Origin: Platycnemis pennipes
Lineage: Eukaryota > Arthropoda > Insecta > Odonata > Platycnemididae
DNA length: 64,000 nucleotides
NCBI GenBank assembly: GCA_933228895.1
Contig: OW121857.1
Span: 5,332,001 to 5,396,000, forward strand
Reading direction: 5' to 3'
Below are positions 1 to 10,350 of the stretch, piece after piece. Every line of letters starts with the position of its first letter. The stretch's first letter is position 1. The position numbers and the translations under genes were made by a program. The notes beneath the pieces are model-generated. The model was given only the letters and a program-made list of their open reading frames with translations, made no database searches and was not told where the DNA came from.

Positions 1-1594
1 AACGTAGATAATCTTTTAATTCCTTCTCTCCTGTGGTTTTGGAAGTGGATGTACGGATTAGGAAACATTAGTGTTTGAATGGTTTTTTTACCTGGCTAAT
101 TTTTATTTTTGCTTTCTGATTTACACGAAGTGTATTAAGAAGAAGTACTGTTATTCCCAAAGCCATAAATTAGGCGATAGCTTGAGAATCTACGCTTTTA
201 ATGGAGCTCATATAAAATAGTTAACTTCAAAATACTGACTTAGTTGGGCTTGTCTTAAGCTAACGAATGTTGAAAAAAATGGTTTTTCTTCCTCTTTTAA
301 GTTTATTCCTCAGCTGTACTATGAACGGGTAACTCTTCACTTTTCTTTTTGTTGCTAAGGTCCCCTCACTACGTATGTATCCCTCTGTCTTGCAAATTCA
401 TGAAAATCGTTGAAAAATTGTTCAAAATCCTCCTTAAATCCTAATTCTCAATGTGGGGTGGACTGCAAAGTTGACGCTATAAAAACCCTGGGGTCATTGA
501 TACCATCTATTGACATTCTGTTCGCAGTCTTCGCAAAAGCTTTCCCCGAAACCTAGATTGAGAATCGTAGCCGAGGTAATCTTCGGCCATTATTTTGCTG
601 TTCAAATGGCTTATAAAGAAATGGTAATTTTTATCTGTTTAGATGCCATTTTAACAGTTGTATTTAATAGTAGGAGAGGGGTGTTTTTAGCAGAAGTCCC
701 TCTTATTTTATTGCTGTGAGATTTCTAGTTTGAGGTACTTTTCTTGATATGTTTCAAAGATACGTGTGTGCTGCTCTTACTGTTCTTTTGACGCATTAAT
801 TATTAATGGCACTTAGTGGAATGCGACTGTCGTGTACCTATTATTGTGTTTAAGTTTCGTCCTGTTATGCGGAAACTTGAAGATCAAGCTTTCAAGTTGC
901 CTCTCACTTATACCATTAATATGCTAACTTCCCGGCATTTTAATTTCGAGTTCATCGAAGCTGCTATACGTTGTATTAATTTTACTATTGAAATTTTGAA
1001 GTTCAAATATACTATATAATGGCTATTTCTTGCAAGAAGTCTGTTTGATTCATCCCCTCGACGTTATTACAACTCCATGTTATCAATCAGATCTACCAGC
1101 ACTTGTATTTGTGCACTTGTGTTATGCATGCACAGCAATATTTTATTTCTTTCGTATATACGGAGGAAATAAGTCGATGACACTGGTTGATTTTCTCAGA
1201 ATAAAAATTGTTGGCTAATATCCACATCATTTCAGTTTTTGGTGAAAATCTGTATGGTAGAAACGTAAATAATACATAATTGACCCTTACGAAGCGGAGT
1301 GCACCATAAGGGGCCTCATGTTAAAAAAACCTTAAATATCTCTAAAACTACATTGAAAACCCCACATTTTTTCCCTTAGAATTTTAGACCATAATTAAAG
1401 GAACAAATATTGCAATTATGAAGAAAATCTATGCACCTGTAAATTTCGAACCAGCCACCTTAAGCAGAAAAAAGTCATAATGCCTGCCTGCTTAGTCTGT
1501 GGGTGAAGTACTCGGATAAGTTTTGTTACTTCGGGATGTGTAGGCCATACCCTCTCGATCCTAAGGCAGCGTAGTTAGGTTTTCATATCAAATT
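1..1594. other. Unannotated AT-rich sequence
   Basis: No repeat family seen elsewhere in the window, no RNA gene and no coding signature could be recognised. The open frames of 60-70 codons are isolated and have the low-complexity composition expected by chance. Confidence 0.5.
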
Positions 1595-1599
1595 TTATT

Positions 1600-1690
1600 G
1601 ATTGTTTCTGGGCGAAGTTGCACGGGGTAATGGCCTTCCATCTCGAGATCCCGGGTTCGAATATCGGAAGCAGCAGGAATCTTTCATCAC
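1600..1690 (+). repeat. Possible tRNA-derived SINE head
   Basis: A B-box-like run, GGGTTCGAATATC, lies at about 1,652 after a stretch resembling a tRNA 5' half. The A box is weak and no tail was identified. Inference only; it may be a decayed SINE or chance similarity. Confidence 0.3.
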
Positions 1691-1974
1691 CAATTGAAAA
1701 TAATAATCGGCGTTTCCCCGGAGCTCCATGATCAAATGTGTGAATGCTGAAAATGTTGTGAGAACTGAGTTTGTTTCCTCCAAATGCGGTGACAACCGGA
1801 CTCTTCTTTAGTGCTGTGCGGAGATCACTTCAAGTTTATTAGAGCTCCGTCCGTCGGATAGGACGTTTTTCCGTGGTCCCCTTTCATCATGAGTGCGCTA
1901 ATGCCGACGTCGGCTTTCTATCTACCTTCCTACCTTCTGTACCTCCACCTATATACATTTGAAGGCTATCGGTT

Positions 1975-2598
1975 CATCATCATCGGTCAACAATCCTAGG
2001 ATTGGTTTGACTCAGACCTCCACTCGATTCTTCTATCGGCCAACCTCTTCATATTAACGTAGCTCCTCTCTTTCACGTCCTTTACGACTTGCTCCATATA
2101 CCTCATACGAGGCCTGCCTTTTCCATTCTTCCCGTTCACTTTTCCTTCGACGATTGTGTTCATCAGACCATCGTGTCCTAAGATGTGTCCGATTAAGTTG
2201 TCCCGTCTTCTTTTTAGAGTTTTCAGCAGACTTCTCTTTTCTCCCACTCTTCTTAGGACTTCTTCATTTGTCAGTAATTATACCGCAAGAGTTATTAAAA
2301 GTGATGCACTAATATACTAAAATTAATTCATATTAAAGCACAAACGTAATAGCTAAAAAATATGCTTGCCATTTCAAGATTCTCAATACTCAGCAAAAGG
2401 GAAAGTAAGCATCGTACAAGCGTAAACATTGTATGCATAAAAAAATTGTAGCTCTTATGACGAAGTGTTCTTCTTAGGACTTCTTCATTTGTCACTCGAT
2501 CGATCCATTTTATCTTCATCATTCTTCTGTAGCACCACATTTCGAATGCTTCAACCCTTTTCTTTTCCGCTGCTGTCATCGTCCATGCCTCGTAAGCA
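1975..2598 (-). mobile_element. RTE-like LINE, 5'-truncated, split by a 195-bp insert
   Basis: Minus-strand fragment of the same family as 23,731-24,457. Read right to left it encodes the C-terminal segment found after the reverse transcriptase in endonuclease/RT LINEs (WTMTAAEKKRVEAFEMWCYR, then KRRRDNLIGHILGHDG, then GKGRPRMRYMEQVVKDVKE), and ends in an ATGATGATG tail at 1,975. A direct repeat ATCGGTT flanks it (1,968-1,974 and 2,599-2,605), which fits a target-site duplication. The reading frame is broken by an insert at 2,274-2,468. Family membership is well supported by protein similarity to a commonly seen LINE C-terminus; the clade name is from memory. Confidence 0.8.
2248..2494. repeat. 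195-bp insert bounded by a 26-bp perfect direct repeat
   Basis: The 26 bases at 2,248-2,273 recur exactly at 2,469-2,494. Between them is 195 bp of AT-rich sequence with no match elsewhere in the window. The repeated bases belong to the surrounding RTE-like element, so the structure is either a small insertion with an unusually long target duplication or a local duplication with filler DNA. Confidence 0.75.
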
Positions 2599-2699
2599 AT
2601 CGGTTGCCTCCCCGAAAATAACGAATCAAAACGCCATGGCATTCATTCTATTTTTGCCATGCATTTGCAAATCATTTTGCCGGGACTGCCATGCACTTT

Positions 2700-4243
2700 C
2701 GTTCTTTATGCCACGCTAGCATGAATGCAGCGCATCCCGTGGTGAAAATGCTCAAAGCTGAAAGTTTTTTTTGTGCACCAGATGAGTGTATGTACCAGGA
2801 TAAGTTTTTGTAGGTAGTTCGATTTATAAACATCGAGTGCTTTGGAATTTACTCTCCAAGCGAGACGCTAATTGGAGTGTCACTCTCGGCACGAGTGTTG
2901 CATCTCGTGATCGTGCATTCCAGAACATCACGGAATCTCGTGCTCTCACCATCCTCTCACCCAACTGATCGCGTGCCAGGCTAGAAATAAACAACTTTTG
3001 ACATCTGAATTAAATGTGAAAGTCTGATTTTCTATTGCAGCACGGATCATCTAATGGGTTAATCGTCTGATGATTTTCATACTTTGCATTTTACTAGATA
3101 GGGAAGCAATGATACCAGTTAAGCTTTGAGCAAATTATTATCTGTAAACACTTTTTGTTCACTCATGAAAAAGAGACTCTGTCACTATTCTCATTTATAG
3201 TTTAAATAAAGTTTGAATAAAGTCCCTTTCACATTATCTTGAATATAAAATGTTTTTACAAAGTGACGCCTCGTACTCTTCATTACTTTTGATTTAATCG
3301 TCAATTTAAGTCATTGTTTAAGTGTAATTAGTATTCGCTTCAAAGCCGCAGCTGTCGCTTGGTGGTCAGTTGGGTGTGGTCCGGTCGGGAGTAGCGTGTG
3401 GGTCAGTGTTTCTCACAACCCTTCCTTTCCGTAAAAAAATCATGCTTCTACCCAAATACTTGCTCCCCATCCGGAAATTGTGTGAATGACCAAAAGCAGC
3501 GTCGTCCTTTAACCTTTAAAATGTTCAATTTTCCCGAAAAAAAGACGAAATTTCAAATTGTTTCTTTCGCTCGCCAATAGTCCGTTTCGTCGTCTTCCAC
3601 TTTTTTCATCGCATTCACATGTTTCCCTACCCATTAATATAAATTACTGAAAGCAATCCCCTACCTTTTATCAGTGTTGGCAAGTTTTCTACGTAGATTT
3701 TCTGAGAAAATATTCCTCAAGTTTATACAGGCTTTGTGGTCGGAGTATCGAGATAGTGCTCGAAAGGTGCAAATATGTTCAATTTGCCTTTGGTGATGTA
3801 ACTAATGTAATGCCACTGAGTATATTTTCTAAATAAAAAAATCACTATCTTCAAACCGGGTATTAATGAAAATATTTCAGGAAATGCAAGCTTACAACTC
3901 ATGCCAAACGAACGTGATTAGTAAAAGGTGAATTACTAATTTTAATAGAGGTATAATCAATACTATATCTGGTTATAGTAATACCTTAATTACCATTACT
4001 TATAAAAATGGCTTGCGAAAAATATTTATGCCATTGCAAGGGACGGGTTTGGCGCTTCCGCCTAAAGAGATTAACGATCCCTGGTCTAAACGATTTAAAA
4101 GGCTCGACCGTCACTCTGAATTGGATCATTCGCATTTTAATGCGTGTATGGTCATTTGGCTAACTGGATTCCACGATGCAACTGCTCTGAATTCTCAAGA
4201 GATACTATTATCCCTGACTCACATAACCCTCGGCAGTGGTTGC
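2700..4243. other. Unannotated sequence
   Basis: No recognisable gene, RNA or shared repeat. Short open frames at 3,398-3,580 and 4,013-4,303 have no recognisable motif and no codon structure I can defend. Confidence 0.45.
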
Positions 4244-5248
4244 GTTTACTCGGAACCGAAATCGCAATTTGTATACGAAATCGTTAGATGTAAAGAAAAA
4301 TGAAATTTAGTGAAAAAATAATCTTCTAATCACAACCATTCACTCATAAATCAAAAATTAAAACAAGCAAAAGGTGACATCCACCGAAAAAGCTGCTGTG
4401 ATAACATTACCGTCATTTTCCTCCCGTCCTTGACTGCTTTTTCGGGAAGGGAAGGCAGTGGAGGGGGGTTTTCGGAAGGTCTGCTCGAACAGATGCTGTC
4501 GCAATCGCTCCCATTGGGAGAGCCAGCTGTGTCTCCCCTTCTTTGCGATAAAGCGAAGTAGCTTCGCGGGCTCAGTTGTGATTGGACGAAGCCCATATAC
4601 GTCAGAGGTTGCACCACACCCACTTTTCCGAAAGGGTTTAAAACATCAGTTTTTCACCGCTTATAACTCGAGAAATAATTGACGGATCAAAAAACGGAAA
4701 AATACGTGTTTTTTTTATTTTACAAACTCTAACAACTTCGCCAATACAAAAATAACTGTGAAATTCACGAGATTGTTTGTAAATTTTATTCATCCTAGAC
4801 TCTCTCCCTCGCCTTGCTCCTGTCAGTCACTAACTTTCAATAGTGAGGTCTCGTGTCGTACTTAACCACGTAAGGTTATTTTAATCCTCTGGTTATCATT
4901 TTATTTCGCAAATAAATGTCATCTTTCTAGATTAACTCACTCTGCCCTAGATCGACAAAATACCGAAGTAGAGATTTCTATTCAAAAGTGTTGCTGCTAT
5001 GCACCGTATCAGATGTTATTTCTTTTACCAGTGACATCCGGAGAAATGGGATTCTTGGCCATCATATACCGCTTAATTATTACTTAATCAAACGTGATAT
5101 GATGTGTGGGATACTTCAAGCCTGCCGCGTGAATGGCGGTGATATGCATGTGAATTGCCATGTGAAAAAATTCACCTGGACCGGGACTCGAACCACGGAC
5201 CTTTGGCTTTACGGGCCACTGCGCAGACCACTACGCTACCCAGGATCC
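4244..5248 (-). repeat. Repeat R1, copy 1, with tRNA-like end
   Basis: About 1 kb that is closely repeated in the same orientation at 9,170-10,172. Matching starts at the shared run GTTTACTCGGAACCG and extends to a tRNA-like unit at 5,165-5,248. Read on the minus strand that unit has an A-box-like TAGCGTAGTGG and a B box GGTTCGAGTCC. Flanks outside the two copies do not match, so this looks like a dispersed element rather than a simple segmental duplication. It may be a long tRNA-headed SINE-like element, or an older repeat with a SINE fused to it. No coding capacity was recognised. Confidence 0.7.
5165..5248 (-). repeat. tRNA-derived SINE head (in R1 copy 1)
   Basis: Minus-strand RNA polymerase III promoter-like boxes: TAGCGTAGTGG (A box) and GGTTCGAGTCC (B box) about 35 bp apart. 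The same head occurs at 10,110-10,172 and 10,240-10,345. It is a tRNA-derived repeat, not a functional tRNA gene, because the cloverleaf 3' half is not preserved. Confidence 0.7.
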
Positions 5249-5288
5249 TACGACCCCTTTCCTTCAATGCGACGGATGTGCCCTCCGC

Positions 5289-6016
5289 AGGTTGGCTCGC
5301 GACTGCTTGAGTCAAGTTGTCTGAGGAATCTTATTAATTTAAGTACGAGTGTATGCCTACTTAGTGATCCTTACTTCACAAAGAAAATTACCTAAGCCAT
5401 TGAAAGTCATAAGCATCACAAGAAATACGATGGTAAGTCGAAGGATTTCTTTTTTATGATAATTTTAATCAGCTCGACGATGGAGTCATTCATTATTTAC
5501 ATAACAGAAATAAGTTCATGTGCTCAATGAATTTACTAATGTATAACACCAGAATATTACTATCAAACGTTATGTTATAATATTTTTCTGAAATATGCTT
5601 TAGTATCTCATTACTAATGATATTATTCATACGCCATACATTTTGGCTGGAGCTACCGCAGCGCCACTTGAAGACAACTTTGCATTTCGTCTGCTATAAG
5701 CGCAGAAATAGGTGGATTTAGCGAAAAATACGGTGGGTTAGTGCCTTTTTTTTCGTGTCATTTCATATCTTGTGAAATTACGCATAAAATATGTTTTTTG
5801 CAAAAATGACATGCGTCTATGGTATTTTTAAATGTTATATTCCCATGTGACGGCCATTCTCGCCGTTAATCGTATGTAATTTCAAATGCAATTTGTGCAA
5901 AAAGGAGTATGGGTTGGTATAATTATCTTCACTTTATTAGATAGAGGATCTTTAGTTCTATAAGTGCTGAAAATATAAAAAAATGACATGAATTTCACTT
6001 TTCGGATCAACCTCCT
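5289..6016 (+). mobile_element. MITE-2 copy 1
   Basis: A roughly 730-bp non-coding element present four times in the window. It begins AGGTTGGCTCGCGACTG and ends near GATCAACCTCCT, so the termini carry a short inverted AGGTTG/CAACCT pair. The interior is AT-rich, with a CGCCGTTAATCG segment common to all copies. Terminal inversion, fixed length and absence of coding point to a non-autonomous DNA transposon; the superfamily is not determined. Confidence 0.75.
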
Positions 6017-6649
6017 AAACTTCAATCCTGCCTCGAAGGAGCGGCGTCTTTTCCCTCTCTCGTCGGATTCCATTCCCTGAGGGAAGGGGGTTCGCCCTCG
6101 AGGAAATGCGTGGAGGAGCGGCGATTTGCGTGCGAGGCGAAGAGGGAGAAAAAGGTAGCTGCGCTGAGGAGGAAAGCACTCCTACTCCGGTTACACTCGC
6201 GTACCATCCGAGCTGGCGTAATGGGAGGCCGCTCCTTTTGATGGAGATTTACACCACATGCAATTGACACGAAAGGGTCTCCCAGGAAGGGGAAAAACTG
6301 AGCGTAGGTATTTTCTGGCTGGAATCGTTTCGTTCAAATTAAAAAATCCGTATGCTCTTCGCTCTTTACGATGCTTGTCTTTACGTGCCCAGGCAAGTGG
6401 CATCTTGTCTGAGGAAATAAGACGGCTTTACTTGTCAATGAATCGACTCGGTTCATTGACGTTGGAAGGTACGGGAGGGGCAGAACGCTCTTGATCATCT
6501 CCAGCTGACTGCATAATGCTGGACTCAGCCGGACACTGCCTGGTTTCTCCTGGCTCCAAGTTTCTAAACCTTGTTCTGGTACTGATGTCCAGGGATTCGA
6601 GAATACAGGCCATCCTTGCGTTCGCCAACGGCCACGCCTACAACTATAT
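6017..6649. other. GC-richer unannotated patch
   Basis: About 600 bp with markedly higher GC and CpG than the neighbours and several overlapping open frames on both strands, as expected where stop codons are rare. No protein family is recognisable. It could be a host CpG island or exon. Confidence 0.3.
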
Positions 6650-7124
6650 TCGTAGACTGGGATTCATCAAAAGAGTATTGGGTAAATGTGACGATCATGT
6701 ACGAGAAATCAGCTACTTTTCCGTTGTTAGACCTCATTTGGAAGAATATGCTGCCAGTGTATGGGATCCCTACGAAATCGGTCCAAAAAATGAACTTGAA
6801 CGTGTGCAGCGAAGATCGGCAAGATTTGTAAAGGGACGGTACGATAACCGTATTAGCGTAACCAGTCTATTAAATGAATTAAAGTGGGAATCATTGTCAG
6901 ATCGCAGATTGATACATAGACTTAATCTCTTAAACAAATTCCAAGACCATATTTTCAGTGACGATGTTAAAAATATATTGCGAACCCCAACTTACTATGG
7001 TAGACTGGACCATAATCATAAAATTGGAGAAATCGATTGCCGAACTGACATATTCAAAATGTCTTTTTTCCTGGTAGGTACAATTAGGGAAATGAATAAT
7101 GGTAAATATATCCAATACGAGTAG
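6650..7124 (+). pseudogene. LINE-A reverse transcriptase C-terminal fragment
   Basis: About 155 codons remain open, from RRLGFIKRVLGKCDDH through VRPHLEEYAASVWDPYEIG and VQRRSARFVKGRYD to TIREMNNGKYIQYE. This is the thumb/C-terminal part that follows the reverse transcriptase palm in this LINE group. The catalytic motifs are absent because of 5' truncation. It carries small in-frame insertions (an extra Glu in PHLEEYAAS and a changed segment before TIREM). It cannot act as a reverse transcriptase. Confidence 0.85.
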
Positions 7125-7336
7125 CTGCATGTTAGTAAAAGGACTTGAAGCTAACCCAAAAAACAGCATGTTTTTGCATGTTTGCTTAGCTATTTTTTTT
7201 TTTTTTAATAATGAAGTTTAGAGCAGTATATAAATACCAATCCTTTTTTATGCATGATATGTTGTGCATGTTTGGTGAGAAATCACCCCCTGCCACACAC
7301 CTTTGAGGTGGCTTTTACGGGTATTATGTAGATGTA
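6650..7336 (+). mobile_element. LINE-A, 5'-truncated
   Basis: The 3' part of a CR1/L2/Jockey-type non-LTR retrotransposon. It starts inside the region following the reverse transcriptase catalytic box and runs through the 3' untranslated region to the tail GTATTATGTAGATGTA. The 3' UTR shows the family hairpin GGTGAGAAATCACC and a second CCCTGC/GCAGGG-type stem, although the closing arm is altered here. Confidence 0.9.
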
Positions 7337-8011
7337 TATTTACGATGCAGCTATTCACCGTTATTATGTGTTTTAAGCTCACCCTCTTTTTTGTTTTGCG
7401 ATCATAATCCTATACCTATATGAAAGAAACGAAGCGAAAAAAAAGAATTAAGTTTTTTTCACTCACTGGCCATTGGTTTTCTTCAATTTCTTCATTCTGA
7501 GGGTAATTAAATGTAAAAATCTCGATGCATTAAAGAAATAAATCTTTTCTTTCAAACTATTTGAGTGGCAGTCTTGTAATAGTTGAATGCGGCCCACGAT
7601 TTGTCTCTTACCCCGCGTGTTATTCGATGGCTCTTTTTCTCAGATATTTAATAACTTAGTTTAGATATCATTTCGACTACTTCGATGGATTTTCTCCGTT
7701 ATTACATTTATAATAAATCTGTTTCGTCTCAAGGTGTGTTGGATCCATCTGGAATTTTTTATTTGATTACATATTCCGTTCTCCAAACTCGTCTTTATCT
7801 GCCCACTTGATCTTCAGCATCTGCCTCCAGCTATTTCGGAGTTTCGAAGGCTTCTGTTCCTCTCTAATGTGGATTTCAATGGTCTATTTCATGCGTATAT
7901 TGAGGCCAGGGCCTTTCCCCCGCTGTTATTAATTTTTTGCCATCTTTTCTTCCGTGAGACGAATATCCCTTATCTTAAATAGCTCCCTGCCTTGAGTTTT
8001 CCTGCTCTTGA
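7337..8011. other. Unannotated sequence
   Basis: AT-rich spacer between two LINE fragments. No recognisable feature. Confidence 0.45.
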
Positions 8012-8701
8012 TCTCATGCAACTAGATTGTTAGTATCTATAGTATTTAAGGGGTTAATACATGCATCATGCAATACAAACTAATTTAAAATATTTCACCT
8101 ACCTACCCCTTTGCTATGCTGCCCATTGTGTTCTCTAAGAGTATGGGGGAAATATGCCATTTTGAATATATCGATACGACAATCTATCTGTCTAATCTTA
8201 TTTTTCTGGTCGAATCTAGCATAATACGCTGTTGTTTTTAATATGTGCCTAACATCTTCAGTAAAGCTATCCGATTGAAATTTCTCTAATAGATTTAATC
8301 TATACTTTAACGTACGCTCTGATAATGATTCTCACCCTAATTCTTATAATAATTCTGAAACGCTACTCAACCTATCGTAACACCTTTCAACGAACCTTGC
8401 TTCTCTACGCTGCACACTGTCTAGTTCTCTGATCAAACCTAATTCATTCGGATCCCTTTACACCGGCTGAATACTCAAGGTGGGGCCTAACTAGTGAAAA
8501 GTAACATCGCTCTTTTGTCTTCTCATCACATTTCCCAAGTACCCTTTTTATAAATCCTAGCTTTCTCTTCGCTCGGCCGCATATTTCCCGGATGTGTCTT
8601 CCCCACGATAAATCTTCAGTGATTGTTACCCCTTAATTATCTTATGGTTTCAACGTTTTCGATCTTCGTGTTACTAATTTTATATGTACGCTCTATCGAA
8701 T
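8012..8701 (-). mobile_element. LINE-B fragment, truncated at both ends
   Basis: Minus-strand copy of LINE-B. The sequence aligns with the copies at 33,995 and 39,655 but lacks the terminal hairpins and tail. It starts at TCTCATGCAACTAG within the 3' UTR. The coding part is broken by several indels. It stops near 8,701, where similarity to the longer copy at 34,870 ends. Confidence 0.85.
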
Positions 8702-8897
8702 TGAAATTTGGTGAAAGCGGTGTTTAAATCGATCCTTCAGGTGTAGTCTAATGTTGAGGGGCATGAAGTGCACAGGATGAATGAGAATGGAATTCATAGG
8801 CAGAAAACAACGAGCGCTGCTGTCGCTGTAATACACTAGGCCCCTGAAAGAGCAGGAAGTGACGTCGTGTTGGAAGGATTTGTGGGTCCGAGAAATG

Positions 8898-8981
8898 AGG
8901 TGGTGTAAAGCTCTGTATTTAGATAAATCTAAATATCTAAATACAAAGCTCTGTATCTAAATACAGAGCTTTAAGGTGGTG
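8898..8981. mobile_element. 68-bp foldback element with 8-bp target duplication
   Basis: Perfect 18-bp inverted arms at 8,906-8,923 and 8,956-8,973 (TAAAGCTCTGTATTTAGA and its complement) enclose 32 bp that itself repeats parts of the arms. The direct repeat AGGTGGTG lies immediately outside at 8,898-8,905 and 8,974-8,981. An 8-bp duplication is typical of hAT-class insertion. This would be an extremely small foldback or MITE. Confidence 0.7.
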
Positions 8982-9169
8982 GGACTTGTAGCGCCGCCCT
9001 TTTACCCTCGGCGCTTAGGGGAATCTGCTGGCGGAATTGAGAATATTTCGCATTCGGTGATGGCGACTTTGGATTGCTATCGTCACGAAATGCTTGCGAC
9101 AATTCTGTATCAGGAGCCAGGTGAGGCGAATAAATGCCTCCCTTTTTCATAATTTTTTCCTTCGAGAGA

Positions 9170-10172
9170 GTTTACTCGGAACCGAAATCGCAATTTTATA
9201 CACGAAATCGTTAAATGGAAACCAAAAACGGATTTTAGTGAAAAAAATAATCTTCTAACCACAACCATTCACTCCTAAACCGAAATTTAAATAAGCAAAA
9301 GGTGACGCCCACCGAAAAAGCTGCTCTGATAACATTGACGCCATTTTCCTCCCGTCCCTGATTGCTTTTAGGGGAAGGGAAGGGAGTGGAGGGGGGTTCT
9401 CGGAAGGTCTGCTAGCACAGATCCTGTCGCAATGGTTCCTAATGGCGGAGTCAATTGTGTTCCCCCCTTTGAGATAAGGCGAAGTAGCTTCACGGGCTCA
9501 GATGTGATTGGACGAAGTCGATATACGTCAGAGGTTGCACCACGCCCACTCTTCCGAAAGGGTTAAAAACATCAGTTTTTCGCCGCCTATAACTCGAGAA
9601 ATAATTGACGGATCAAAAAACGGAAAAATACGTGTATTTTTATTTTAAAAACTCTATCAGATCCAGCATTAAAAAATATGGTAAACGACCCCATTGTGGT
9701 CGCAATAACTGTGAAATTCACGAGATTGTTTGTAAATTTTATTCTTCCTAGACTCTCTCCCTCGCCTTGCTCCTGTCAGTCACTAACTTTCAATAGTGAG
9801 GTCTCGTGTCGTACTCAACCACGTAAGGTTGTTTTAATCCTCTGGTTATCATTTTATTTCGCAAATAAATGTCATCTTTCTAGATTAACTCACTCTGCCC
9901 TAGACCGACAAAATACCGAAGTAGAGATTTCTATTCAAAACTGTTGCTGCTATGCACCGTATCAGATGTTATTTCTTTTACCAGTGACATCCGGAGAAAT
10001 GGGATTCTTGGCCATCATATACCGCTTAATTATTATTTAATCAAACCCAATATGATGTGTGGGATATTTCAAGCCCGCCGCGTGAACGGCGGTTAAGTTC
10101 ACATTAATTGCCATGCGAAAAAATTCACATGGACCGGGAATCGAACCACTGACCACTACGCTACCCAGGATC
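9170..10172 (-). repeat. Repeat R1, copy 2, with tRNA-like end
   Basis: Second copy of the 1-kb repeat at 4,244-5,248, same orientation, with many substitutions and small indels. Its tRNA-like end has lost about 30 bp between the B-box region and the A box. The B box reads GGTTCGATTCC on the minus strand. Confidence 0.7.
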
Positions 10173-10227
10173 AATTACATAAATTTCCCATGGTAAAAAA
10201 AAAATTACTACGTGGAACGTCGGTGAA

Positions 10228-10350
10228 ATTGCCATGGGAATTAAGGATCCTGGGTAGCGTAGTGGTGTGCGCAGTGGCCCCGGAAAGCCAAAGGTCCGTG
10301 GTTTGATGCCCGGTCCAGGTGTATTTTTCTCATGGCAATTAATGTGATAT
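10228..10350 (+). repeat. tRNA-derived SINE head in inverted orientation to R1 copy 2
   Basis: Plus-strand TAGCGTAGTGG (A box, about 10,254) and GGTTTGATGCCC (degenerate B box, about 10,300), followed by the same CATGGCAATTAATGTGA run seen next to the other heads. With 10,110-10,172 it forms an inverted pair separated by about 60 bp. Confidence 0.65.

Noticed and set aside
5165..5248. Functional tRNA gene
   Set aside because: A and B boxes are present, but the acceptor stem and 3' half do not pair; the same unit is repeated elsewhere in the window.
5882..6073. Similar minus-strand peptides in MITE-2 copies 1 and 4
   Set aside because: They are translations of the same MITE-2 end, broken or absent in other copies.
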